34,226 nucleotides of DNA, from contig HF990566.1 of NCBI GenBank assembly GCA_000432135.1, positions 56,670-90,895 on the forward strand, in the 5' to 3' direction. This stretch comes from Firmicutes bacterium CAG:124. GTDB lineage: Bacteria; Bacillota; Clostridia; Oscillospirales; Oscillospiraceae. Every line of letters starts with the position of its first letter. The stretch's first letter is position 1. The notes below the pieces were generated by a model. That model did not search any database and had not been told where the DNA came from. It was given only the letters and a program-made list of their open reading frames with translations. This document shows, piece after piece, positions 17,798-24,718 of this stretch. The position numbers and the translations under genes were made by a program.

Positions 17798-18487
17798 TTA
17801 GATCTTGGTGGTAGCAACCTTGATGCCGGGGCCCATGGTGCTGGCGACGGTGCAGCTTCTGATATACTGGCCCTTTGCAGCGGCCGGCTTTGCCTTGATA
17901 ACAGCGCCCATGAGTGCGTTGAAGTTCTCAGCGAGCTTTTCGGGGCCGAAGGAAGCCTTGCCGATGGGGCAGTGGATGATGTTGGTCTTGTCGAGACGGT
18001 ACTCGATCTTACCGGCTTTGATCTCCTTGACGGCGGCGGTGACGTTGGGGGTCACGGTGCCGGCCTTGGGGGAGGGCATGAGGCCCTTCGGGCCGAGAAC
18101 CTTACCGAGACGACCGACGATACCCATCATATCCGGGGTAGCGACGACGACGTCGAAATCGAACCAGTTTTCCTTCTGGATCTTTTCAACGAGTTCCATG
18201 CCGCCTGCGAAGTCGGCGCCGGCCTCCTTGGCCTCGTCGAGCTTGGCGTCCTTGGCGAACACGAGAACCTTGCGGGTCTTGCCGGTGCCGTTCGGGAGAA
18301 CGATCGCGCCGCGGACCTGCTGGTCAGCATGACGGGAGTCAACGCCGAGCTTGATGTGGACTTCAACAGTCTCGTCGAACTTGGCGGAAGCGGTCTTTAC
18401 AACAAGATCCATAGCAGCGGGAACTTCGTACTGCGTGGAGCGGTCGACCAGTTTCGCGCTGTCCTTATATTTTTTACCTCTAAACAA
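17798..18487 (-). CDS. rplA: Ribosomal protein uL1 (TTG start)
   Basis: Protein of the L1 stalk, 229 residues, which moves E-site tRNA and can repress its own operon by binding mRNA. The start is a TTG at 18487, 8 bases after AAGGAGG (18496-18502); it yields MFRGKKYKDSAKLVDRS, aligning with the usual L1 N-terminus and length. The only longer in-frame ATG lies further upstream, inside a predicted hairpin, with no conserved sequence. Family motifs include KFDETVEVHIKLGVD, VRGAIVLPNGTGK and GRLGKVLGPKGLMPSPKAGT. The likely L1-binding hairpin sits just upstream. Confidence 0.95.
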   Translation of the reverse strand: MFRGKKYKDSAKLVDRSTQYEVPAAMDLVVKTASAKFDETVEVHIKLGVDSRHADQQVRGAIVLPNGTGKTRKVLVFAKDAKLDEAKEAGADFAGGMELVEKIQKENWFDFDVVVATPDMMGIVGRLGKVLGPKGLMPSPKAGTVTPNVTAAVKEIKAGKIEYRLDKTNIIHCPIGKASFGPEKLAENFNALMGAVIKAKPAAAKGQYIRSCTVASTMGPGIKVATTKI

Positions 18488-18503
18488 TGTAATTTCCTCC
18501 TTA

Positions 18504-18530
18504 GTGGTGATTCGGAATGATTCCTCCCAC
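18504..18530 (-). promoter_or_regulatory. Candidate L1-binding hairpin in the rplA leader
   Basis: In the mRNA, GUGG (18530-18527) pairs with CCAC (18507-18504) and GGAA (18524-18521) with UUCC (18517-18514), separated by an asymmetric internal loop (GA opposite GAAUCA). The strands GUGGGAGG and GAAUCACCAC resemble the two sides of the L1 site of 23S rRNA (GUGGGAGG and GAAAUACCAC in E. coli, from memory). It lies immediately before the rplA ribosome site, where bound L1 could block translation. Confidence 0.55.
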
Positions 18531-18591
18531 ATATTTATGAGGCTCGGCCTGTTGCCGATATACCTCGGTCAAGCTGTTATTGCGGTCAAAC

Positions 18592-19017
18592 TCAGTCGAC
18601 GACCACGATGCCCATGCTGCGGCAGGTACCTGCGACCTGGCTCATAGCGGCTTCGATGGTGTTTGCAGTCAGGTCGGGCATTTTGCGCTCGGCAATTTCC
18701 TTGACCTGTGCCTTGGTGATGGTGGCGACCTTGTCCTTGTTGGGCACGCCGGAGCCCTTTTCGATGCCCAGAGCCTTCAGAATGAGGGTCGGGGTCGGGG
18801 GGGTCTTGGTGACGAAGGAGAAGGAACGGTCAGCGTAAACCGTGATAACGACCGGGATCTTAAAACCAGCCTGATCCTTGGTACGCTCGTTGAATTCCTT
18901 GATGAACTGAGAAATGTTGACGCCGTGCTGGCCGAGAGCCGGGCCGACAGGGGGCGACGCAGTTGCCTTTGCAGCGGGGATCTGCAGCTTGATATAGCCT
19001 GTTACTTTCTGTGCCAT
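18592..19017 (-). CDS. rplK: Ribosomal protein uL11
   Basis: Protein of 141 residues at the GTPase-associated centre; its N-terminal domain is the thiostrepton/RelA-sensing region. Recognisable are KLQIPAAKATASPPVGPALGQHGVNI at the N-terminus and the RNA-binding C-terminal domain with KTPPTPTLILKALGI and MPDLTANTIEAAMSQVAGTCRSMGI. The ATG at 19017 has AGGAGG at 8-base spacing. It lies between nusG and rplA in the standard Firmicutes order. Confidence 0.97.
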   Translation of the reverse strand: MAQKVTGYIKLQIPAAKATASPPVGPALGQHGVNISQFIKEFNERTKDQAGFKIPVVITVYADRSFSFVTKTPPTPTLILKALGIEKGSGVPNKDKVATITKAQVKEIAERKMPDLTANTIEAAMSQVAGTCRSMGIVVVD

Positions 19018-19111
19018 GATGAGCACCTCCTGAATAAATGTGGTGATACGCGCACGGGCGCGTATTTTTGGCGGGGGTCAAGCCCCTCCCACGTTCCGCG
19101 TTCCTGCGGGG

Positions 19112-19636
19112 TCAGTCGTTGACCAGCTCGACCTGATCGAGCTCCAGCTCGACCGGCGTTTCGCGCCCGAACATGGAGACGATGACGCGAACCTTGTTCT
19201 TTTCGATATCGATCTGGTCGACAGTTCCGATGAAGGAGGTCAGCGGGCCGTCGTTGATGCGGACGCTGTCGCCTTCAGAGTACGAAACCACGATCTCATG
19301 CTTTTCAATGCCCAGCTGCTGCACTTCCTCCTCCGTGAGGGGAGTCGGCTTCGTGCCGGAACCGACAAAGCCGGTCACGCCGCGGACATTTTTGACGATA
19401 TACCATGCCTCGTCGGACATGATCATCTTGATGAGAACGTAGCCCGGAAATACCTTGCGGTCGTACGTTTTCGGCCCGTTGTCGGTGATCTCGGTCACAG
19501 TTTCCATGGGGATGGAGACGATGTGGATCAGATCCTCGAGATGGCGGGTCTCAATGGTTTTCTCGATGGTAGCCTTGACGGTGTTTTCGTAGCCGGAATA
19601 GGTATGCACAACATACCATTTTGCTGCTTCCGCCAT
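19112..19636 (-). CDS. nusG: NusG transcription elongation/termination factor
   Basis: A 174-residue factor that binds RNA polymerase and couples elongation to pausing, termination and translation. The NGN domain opens WYVVHTYSGYENTVKATIEK and contains FPGYVLIKM and VRGVTGFVG; a linker leads to the C-terminal KOW domain GDSVRINDGPLTSFIGTVDQID. It begins 3 bases after the secE stop, so the two are coupled. A 94-base gap with only short repeats separates it from rplK. Confidence 0.97.
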   Translation of the reverse strand: MAEAAKWYVVHTYSGYENTVKATIEKTIETRHLEDLIHIVSIPMETVTEITDNGPKTYDRKVFPGYVLIKMIMSDEAWYIVKNVRGVTGFVGSGTKPTPLTEEEVQQLGIEKHEIVVSYSEGDSVRINDGPLTSFIGTVDQIDIEKNKVRVIVSMFGRETPVELELDQVELVND

Positions 19637-19639
19637 GCT

Positions 19640-19873
19640 TTAGCCTCTGACCAGGGTAATGATACCGTTGACGACGACGCCGCCTACAGCATCGAAGACC
19701 CAAATGCAAATGCCGACGATCAGTGTGCACACCAGAACGATGACGGTGTTGTTGACCATCTGGCTCTTTGTCGGCCATACGACTTTTTTCAGCTCGCTCT
19801 TCATTTCACGGAACCAGCGGCTGAGACGCTTGCCAGTGCGGGCAAAGAAGTTTTCCTTTTTCGCTTCTGCCAT
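19640..19873 (-). CDS. secE: SecE preprotein translocase subunit
   Basis: Small 77-residue essential subunit of SecYEG with a single membrane segment (about 43-65: VIVLVCTLIVGICIWVFDAV). Upstream is the amphipathic helix and conserved patch FREMKSELKKVVWPTKSQ typical of SecE. The ATG at 19873 follows AAAGGGTG; a GTG three codons earlier is possible but overlaps the ribosome site. Confidence 0.93.
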   Translation of the reverse strand: MAEAKKENFFARTGKRLSRWFREMKSELKKVVWPTKSQMVNNTVIVLVCTLIVGICIWVFDAVGGVVVNGIITLVRG

Positions 19874-19903
19874 GATGTTCACCCTTTCTGCTTGTCCGAT
19901 GTG

Positions 19904-20053
19904 TTACTTCGTCTCGCTGTGCACAGTCTGCTTTTTGCAGAATCTGCAATACTTTTTCAGTTCGATACGGTCGGGGTCGTTTTTCTTGTTCTTCATGGTG
20001 TTGTAGTTTCTCTGCTTGCATTCGTTGCATCTGAGCGTGATCTTAACTCGCAT
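19904..20053 (-). CDS. rpmG: Ribosomal protein bL33
   Basis: A 49-residue protein too short for common ORF cut-offs: starts MRVKITLRCNECKQRNY and ends QTVHSETK. Two CxxC pairs (CNEC and CRFC) make it the zinc-binding C+ form. AGGAGG lies 8 bases before the ATG. It is the first gene of the rpmG-secE-nusG-rplK-rplA block, the normal Firmicutes arrangement. Confidence 0.95.
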   Translation of the reverse strand: MRVKITLRCNECKQRNYNTMKNKKNDPDRIELKKYCRFCKKQTVHSETK

Positions 20054-20190
20054 ATTCGGCACCTCCTTAATACTTGCCTCCCTGCAAAACTGCGGCTATT
20101 GAAAATTTAGATGACGCCGAAACTACGTGGCGTCCCGCAGCTTGAAAAATGGGCGCAAAAAAAGAAAACCCCTTTTTCACAGGTAGAGCC

Positions 20191-20219
20191 ATATTATCAT
20201 AAAAAGCATTGCAGGTCAA
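20191..20219 (-). promoter_or_regulatory. Promoter of rpmG-secE-nusG-rplK-rplA
   Basis: Minus-strand TTGACC (20214-20219) and TAATAT (20191-20196) with a 17-base spacer; TGA directly before the -10 forms an extended -10 (TGn). It leaves a leader of about 130 bases with a 6-bp hairpin (20113-20118 with 20129-20134) whose role is unknown. Confidence 0.62.
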
Positions 20220-20258
20220 CAGGTTTTTTTCAAGAAAACAGGAAAATTTTCTCGCGAA

Positions 20259-20287
20259 TTGCAGGAAGGCAAAAAATCTGCTATACT
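20259..20287 (+). promoter_or_regulatory. Promoter of ruvX
   Basis: TATACT (20282-20287) with TTGCAG (20259-20264) 17 bases upstream. It diverges from the rpmG promoter; the two -35 boxes are about 40 bases apart. Confidence 0.52.
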
Positions 20288-20317
20288 ATAAAAAAACAGG
20301 AAACAGGGAGAGACTGC

Positions 20318-20740
20318 ATGAAAATCATGGCGATCGACTACGGCGACGCACGCACCGGTGTGGCTATTTCAGACGCGCTTGGCTGGATGACCGGCCAGAC
20401 GGCGGTGATCCACTCGTGGAAGCCGGAAAAGACAGCGGAGGAAGTGGCACGGATGTTTAAAGCAAGCGGCGCGCAGCGGCTCGTGATGGGCTTCCCACGC
20501 AATATGGACGGCACGGAAGGCCCGCGTGCCGCGCTCTACCGCGACTTTGCCGCGCTTCTGGAGCAGACAGTCGGGATAAAGCCCGTTTTGTGGGATGAAC
20601 GCCGCACGACCATCGAGGCGCACCAGATCCTGAACGAAAGCAATTATCACGGCAAAAAACGCAAAAACACGGTCGACGCCGTGGCGGCCAGCCTGATTTT
20701 AGAGGGCTATCTGGCCTATCTTCGCAATCAGAAGGAGTAA
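20318..20740 (+). CDS. ruvX: YqgF/RuvX-family Holliday junction resolvase-like nuclease
   Basis: A 140-residue RNase H-fold protein. Family motifs are MAIDYGDARTGVAISD (acidic residue in the first strand), VMGFPRNMDGTEGP, LWDERRTTIEA and KRKNTVDAVAASLILEGYL with the terminal acidic residue. The E. coli homologue acts in 16S rRNA 5' maturation; a role in resolving DNA junctions was first proposed by fold. The ATG follows GGGAG at 7-base spacing; the long in-frame extension upstream covers the promoter and is not coding. Confidence 0.93.
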   Translation: MKIMAIDYGDARTGVAISDALGWMTGQTAVIHSWKPEKTAEEVARMFKASGAQRLVMGFPRNMDGTEGPRAALYRDFAALLEQTVGIKPVLWDERRTTIEAHQILNESNYHGKKRKNTVDAVAASLILEGYLAYLRNQKE

Positions 20741-20745
20741 AAGCA

Positions 20746-21408
20746 ATGTTTACAGGATATACCGACCAGACGGTCGACGTGTTCTGGGGCATCCGGTTCA
20801 ACAATGACCGGGCGTGGTTCGCAGAGCACAAGCAGGAATTTCAGGACGCGGTCATGACCCCGACAAAGGCGCTGGCCGGGGAGCTTTACGACTGGTTTCA
20901 GGAAACATACCCCAATCTGCACCTGAATGTTCACATTTCACGCATTTACCGCGACGCACGGCGGCTGTTTGGACGCGGGCCGCTCAACGACCATATCTGG
21001 TTTTCGTTCCAGAACGCGATCGAGAACCGCGGTGAAGCGCCGTGCTTCTGGTTCCAGGTCGGCGCGGACGGCTACGGCTGCGGCGCGGGCTGGTGGATGC
21101 CGGCAGCATCCGGCGTACAGCTGCGGCGGATTCTGGACAACGACCCGAAGCGCGCCGAAAAGCTCCTGCGGCAGCTGGACGCGCAGCAGGAATATACGCT
21201 TTCCGGCCCCGCCTATGCAAGGCCGAAGGGCCATGCCGGGGAACCGGTTGGAAGACTTTATAATATGCGTTCGTTTTCCATCGAAAGTATGCACCCCTTC
21301 GACGAGCGCAGCAGCGGCCCGGAGCTGACAGACTGGGTCAAAGCAGGCTTTCAATTCCTTCTCCCATTTTACCAGCTCTTTGAGCAGGCATACGGCATGG
21401 CGGATTAA
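20746..21408 (+). CDS. DUF2461 family protein, function unknown
   Basis: A soluble 220-residue protein. The family pattern is visible: an N-terminal FWGIRFNNDRAWFAEHKQEFQDAV, then RIYRDARRLFGRGPLNDHIWFSF, followed by a glycine/tryptophan-rich strand (GAGWWMP). No membrane segment or signal peptide. It begins 5 bases after the ruvX stop (GAAGGAG ribosome site at the end of ruvX) and is probably co-transcribed. No biochemical function is assigned to the family that I can name. Confidence 0.82.
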   Translation: MFTGYTDQTVDVFWGIRFNNDRAWFAEHKQEFQDAVMTPTKALAGELYDWFQETYPNLHLNVHISRIYRDARRLFGRGPLNDHIWFSFQNAIENRGEAPCFWFQVGADGYGCGAGWWMPAASGVQLRRILDNDPKRAEKLLRQLDAQQEYTLSGPAYARPKGHAGEPVGRLYNMRSFSIESMHPFDERSSGPELTDWVKAGFQFLLPFYQLFEQAYGMAD

Positions 21409-21414
21409 TACCAA

Positions 21415-21451
21415 AGCAAAGCCCGGCTCCCGCGCGGAGCCGGGCTTTGCT
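21415..21451. terminator. Long perfect inverted repeat, likely bidirectional terminator
   Basis: A perfect 16-bp stem (21415-21430 with 21436-21451) with a 5-base loop, directly after the DUF2461 stop. The G/C core is bounded by AAA/TTT inside the stem, giving GGGCTTT on both strands. No long T-run follows. Confidence 0.72.
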
Positions 21452-21480
21452 GCAGACAGACGCGCGTTTTGCAGAGAAAT

Positions 21481-21884
21481 TCAGGAAGCGCTCGCTTCTG
21501 CTTTGAGCAGAGCGACAATATCCGCATTGGAGCCGGACGAAACGCCGGACTGGGACAGACCGGAAAGATCGTCGACCGGGTAGGTGCGGAACCATGTGAA
21601 GACATGGTACCCATCTCATCCAGAGGCGTGGACGCGTTTTTGGGCAGCTGATCGACAGGGACTTCATACAGCAGCGTCTGCTTATGCAGTGCTCCGTCCT
21701 CATACGTGTACAGAACGACGGTTTCACAGAACATATGCTGCATAACGGACAGGAAACCAGTTCCATCAGCCGGGCAGAGCGCAAATGTATTCTCTGGCAC
21801 CTGCCCAAGCGCGGCAGCGGAACCGCCGCTTACAGTATAGATAAAAGAGGCGTACGGTGATCGACGAACGGGAGGTCCGTGCAT
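21481..21884 (-). pseudogene. Frameshifted remnant of an unidentified protein gene
   Basis: On the minus strand one frame from about 21884 to 21611 reads like real protein (for example SVMQHMFCETVVLYTYEDGA, then LYEVPVDQLPKNASTPLDEM). At about 21610 the coherent reading moves to another frame, as if one base were lost, and continues YHVFTWFRTYPVDDLSGLSQ to a stop at 21481-21483. G/C-rich third positions hold on both sides of the shift. No start with a ribosome site is evident and the 5' boundary is uncertain. I do not recognise the family. A sequencing error in an intact gene is an alternative, but the missing promoter and start favour decay. Confidence 0.5.
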
Positions 21885-22055
21885 TCTGCGACAAGGCAAG
21901 ACATTCCTGAGCACCGGAAAGCGTCAACCTTCTGCTGCTGTCGGAGAAACCGCAGCGCTATGGAAAAATACAAACAAAAGGAGCCGCCCGCCCGGACGGC
22001 TCCTTAAAATATATGATGAATAAGACAAAATGCCGCATCTGCCTGTAAGAAAATC
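21885..22055. other. Non-coding gap with orphan hairpin
   Basis: Part of the long gene-poor gap between DUF2461 and the acyl-CoA synthetase. No ORF with a ribosome site is present. A plus-strand frame near 21859-21975 looks protein-like in short pieces but has an internal stop, so it may be another remnant. The only clear structure is the hairpin near 21979-22007. Confidence 0.5.
21979..22007 (-). terminator. Leftward-facing terminator without an obvious gene
   Basis: A 9-bp stem (AAGGAGCCG with CGGCTCCTT) is followed on the minus strand by TTTTGTTTG, the layout of an intrinsic terminator for leftward transcription. To its right only the rightward acyl-CoA synthetase promoter is present, so no leftward gene needs it. 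On the plus strand no T-run follows. Confidence 0.65.
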
Positions 22056-22084
22056 TTGCTATTTCGGGCCGAAACAGGTATAAT
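22056..22084 (+). promoter_or_regulatory. Promoter of the acyl-CoA synthetase gene
   Basis: TTGCTA (22056-22061) and perfect TATAAT (22079-22084) with a 17-base spacer. The leader of about 70 bases contains a 6-bp inverted repeat (CTGCCG 22093-22098, CGGCAG 22119-22124). Confidence 0.78.
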
Positions 22085-22161
22085 GCAGATAACTGCCGTC
22101 TTTGGTGTGTGAATGGGGCGGCAGAGGTGTGCGAAAAAACTCGCCCGAAAGGATGAAAAAA

Positions 22162-23904
22162 ATGAGTCTTTCCTCTTCCGCTCCCTGGTTAAAGTATTAC
22201 GGCAATGTGCCGCATCATCTGTCCTATCCGCAGAAGACCATCTATCAGATGGTCAAGGCCGCAGCAGAGCGCAATCCGAAGCTGCCTGCCTATGAATTCA
22301 TGGGCAAAAAGACGACCTTCACGCAGTTCATGCAGAAGATCGACGAGACGGCGCAGGCGTTTCTCGCCATGGGCATCAAAAAGGGCGACCGCGTCACCAT
22401 CTGTATGCCCAACTGCCCGCAGGCCCTGCACGCGTTCTATGGCCTGAACCGCATCGGCGCGGTGTCCAACATGATCCATCCGCTTTCCGCTGCGGGGGAG
22501 ATCAGGTTCTATCTCAATTTCTCGCATTCCAAGTGCATCCTCACGCTCGACCAGTTCTACGCCAAGATCGCACCCATCATGCCCGAGCTTGACGATCCGG
22601 ACTGCAAGCTCCTGCTTGCCAAAATCGAGGACGAGCTGTACCCGCATCTTGCCCTCGGCTATGCCCTGACGGCAGCCCGCAAATACCCCAAGCCCCCGAA
22701 AAAGGGCAATTACATCTGGTGGTCGGAATTCCAGCGCGTCGGCAAAAAGCGCGACCTGCCCCTGCCGAGAGAGTTCGGCAAGGCGGAGGAGGGCGCGTCC
22801 ATCCTCTATTCCGGCGGCACGACCGGCACGACCAAGGGCATTCTCCTGTCCAATATGAACTTTAACGCGCTGGGCCTGCAGACCATCGCTGCCTCCGGCT
22901 TCTCGCCCATCGACGGGTTGAAGATGCTCTCCGTCATGCCCGTGTTCCACGGCTTCGGCCTCGGCATCGGCATCCATACCGCCCTGATTGGCGGCGCGTG
23001 CTGCATCCTTGTTCCGAAGTTCAACGTCAATACCTACGCCGAGCTGCTCATCAAAAAGCAGCCCAATATCATCCCCGGCGTCCCGACGCTGTTTGAGGCG
23101 CTGCTGCGCGCAGAAAAGCTTGAAAACGCAGACCTCAGCTGCCTCAAGGGCGTGTTCTCCGGCGGTGACAGTATGTCCATCGAGCTGAAGAAAAAGGTCG
23201 ACGATTTCCTCAAGGCCCACAATGCTTCCGTGCAGGTGCGTCAGGGCTACGGCCTGACCGAATGCGTCACGGCCTCCTGCCTGACGCCGAAGGATTATAA
23301 CCGCGTCGGCTCCATCGGTGTCCCGTTCCCGGATACGTATTATAAGATTGTAAAGCCCGGCACGACACAGGAGCTGGACGCGAATCTCGAAGGCGAGATC
23401 TGCGTCTCCGGCCCGTCGGTCATGCTCGAGTATGTCGACAACCCCGAGGAAACGCACAACACCCTCCGCCGCCATGAGGACGGCCGCATCTGGCTGCACA
23501 CCGGCGACCTTGGCAAGATGGACGAGGACGGCTTTGTCTACTTCTCCCAGCGCATCAAGCGCATGATCATCACCTCCGGCTATAACGTCTATCCCGGCCA
23601 GCTGGAAAACATCATTGACGGCCATGAAAAGGTGCTGCTGTCCTGCGTCATCGGCGTCAAGGATCCGTATAAGATGCAGAAGGTCAAGGCCTTTGTCGTC
23701 CTGCGCCCCGGTTACGAGCCGTCGGACGCGGTCAAGCAGGAGATTCTCGACTACTGCCGCCAGCATATCGCAAAATACGCCATGCCGTATGATATCGAGT
23801 TCCGGCCCGAGCTGCCTAAAACGCTGGTCGGCAAGGTTGCCTACCGTGTGCTCGAAGAGGAAGAAGCCGAGCGTCAGGCGCTGGAAGACGCAAAGAATTC
23901 GTAA
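22162..23904 (+). CDS. AMP-forming acyl-CoA synthetase (long-chain fatty acid-CoA ligase type)
   Basis: An ANL-superfamily adenylating enzyme of 580 residues that activates a carboxylate through an acyl-adenylate and loads it on CoA. Core motifs are the P-loop-like YSGGTTGTTKG (about 223-233), YGLTE (about 376-380), the HTGD motif (about 440) and RIKRMIITSGYNVYP (hinge plus A8), with the late catalytic-Lys region PKTLVGKVAYR near the C-terminus. The substrate is not readable, though medium or long chain is likely from overall pattern. The ATG at 22162 lies about 9 bases after AAAGG; ATG 22153 is a poorer choice because it overlaps the ribosome site. The next gene, a membrane acyltransferase-like protein, may be functionally linked. 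Confidence 0.9.
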   Translation: MSLSSSAPWLKYYGNVPHHLSYPQKTIYQMVKAAAERNPKLPAYEFMGKKTTFTQFMQKIDETAQAFLAMGIKKGDRVTICMPNCPQALHAFYGLNRIGAVSNMIHPLSAAGEIRFYLNFSHSKCILTLDQFYAKIAPIMPELDDPDCKLLLAKIEDELYPHLALGYALTAARKYPKPPKKGNYIWWSEFQRVGKKRDLPLPREFGKAEEGASILYSGGTTGTTKGILLSNMNFNALGLQTIAASGFSPIDGLKMLSVMPVFHGFGLGIGIHTALIGGACCILVPKFNVNTYAELLIKKQPNIIPGVPTLFEALLRAEKLENADLSCLKGVFSGGDSMSIELKKKVDDFLKAHNASVQVRQGYGLTECVTASCLTPKDYNRVGSIGVPFPDTYYKIVKPGTTQELDANLEGEICVSGPSVMLEYVDNPEETHNTLRRHEDGRIWLHTGDLGKMDEDGFVYFSQRIKRMIITSGYNVYPGQLENIIDGHEKVLLSCVIGVKDPYKMQKVKAFVVLRPGYEPSDAVKQEILDYCRQHIAKYAMPYDIEFRPELPKTLVGKVAYRVLEEEEAERQALEDAKNS

Positions 23905-23914
23905 TTTATTTCGG

Positions 23915-23941
23915 CAGCCTGCCGCGTTCCGCGGCAGGCTG
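23915..23941 (+). terminator. Perfect 12-bp hairpin after the acyl-CoA synthetase gene
   Basis: CAGCCTGCCGCG (23915-23926) pairs perfectly with 23930-23941 around a 3-base loop. No T-run follows (TAATGATTTC), so it is at best a weak terminator or a transcript-stabilising hairpin in the 58-base gap before the next gene. Confidence 0.45.
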
Positions 23942-23962
23942 TAATGATTTCAGGTGATTTCC

Positions 23963-24679
23963 ATGAAAAAAACCGACCGGATCTGGGAGCTGGACGCGCT
24001 GCGCGGCCTTTGCATCCTCTGCGTGATCCTCATCCATCTGATTTTTGATCTGATCTATTTTATTGGCCTTGATCTGCACCTGCCCGCGTGGTACGTATTC
24101 ATCCAGCAGTATGGCGGCGTGATCTTCGTCGTCCTGTCCGGCTGCTGCGCTACGCTCGGTTCGCGCAGCTTCCACCGCGGCTGCATCGTCTTTGCCTGCG
24201 GAATGCTCATTTCGCTTGTGACCTTCGGGATGTACCGCCTCGGCATGGCTTCGCGCGATGTGATCGTCTGGTTCGGCGTACTGCATCTGCTGGGCATCTG
24301 CATGATGCTCTATCCCGCCTATAAAAAGCTGCCCACGCAGGCGCTTGCCGCCATGGGCGTTGTGCTCGTTGTGACCGGCTATCTCATTTCCGGCACGGTC
24401 GTGAAGGCAAAATTCCTTTTCCCGTTCGGCTTTGTCTATGAGGGCTTCGCGTCCAGCGATTATTTTCCGCTCCTGCCGCACCTCGGCTGGTATATGCTCG
24501 GCACAGTTCTCGGCAGGACGGTCTACGCGGACAAAAAAACACGCCTGCCCGGCACGTTCCGGGAAAGCGCGATCGCGCGGTTCTTCTGCTGGTGCGGCCG
24601 CCAGTCCCTGTTCATCTACCTGTTCCACCAGCCCATTGTCTACGGCCTTCTGGAACTGATCGCGGCATTGAGAAGATAA
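23963..24679 (+). CDS. DUF1624/HGSNAT-like membrane acyltransferase-type protein
   Basis: A 238-residue polytopic membrane protein with about six to seven hydrophobic segments. It opens RIWELDALRGLCILCVILIH, the signature of the DUF1624 (heparan-alpha-glucosaminide N-acetyltransferase catalytic-like) family, followed by the conserved GGVIFVVLSGCCATLGSR. It ends with a QSLFIYLFHQPI motif, also seen in acyltransferase-3-type proteins. Bacterial members are mostly uncharacterised; transfer of an acyl group to an envelope sugar is a family-based inference. The ATG at 23963 has AGGTG at 6-base spacing; GTG 23954 is an alternative. It follows the acyl-CoA synthetase by 58 bases. Confidence 0.82.
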   Translation: MKKTDRIWELDALRGLCILCVILIHLIFDLIYFIGLDLHLPAWYVFIQQYGGVIFVVLSGCCATLGSRSFHRGCIVFACGMLISLVTFGMYRLGMASRDVIVWFGVLHLLGICMMLYPAYKKLPTQALAAMGVVLVVTGYLISGTVVKAKFLFPFGFVYEGFASSDYFPLLPHLGWYMLGTVLGRTVYADKKTRLPGTFRESAIARFFCWCGRQSLFIYLFHQPIVYGLLELIAALRR

Positions 24680-24686
24680 AAAGTAT

Positions 24687-24714
24687 GCGCCCGGTGCAGC
24701 CTTGCACCGGGCGC
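24687..24714. terminator. Bidirectional terminator between the DUF1624 and DUF624 genes
   Basis: A perfect 12-bp stem (24687-24698 with 24703-24714) with a GCCT loop lies between two convergent genes. Rightward it is followed by GCATTT, leftward by ATACTTTTTATC, so the leftward direction has the better U-tail. Confidence 0.8.
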
Positions 24715-24718
24715 GCAT

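Noticed and set aside
19040..19080. Inverted repeat with a short T-run on the plus strand between nusG and rplK
   Set aside because: It faces against the direction of transcription of both genes and no plus-strand gene lies upstream of it.
20157..20178. A 5-bp hairpin with a T7 tail at the start of the rpmG leader (minus strand)
   Set aside because: The stem GAAAA/TTTTC is A/T-only apart from one pair, so it is too weak to call a terminator or attenuator.
22189..23766. A 525-codon minus-strand ORF opposite the acyl-CoA synthetase
   Set aside because: Antisense shadow without motifs or a start signal.
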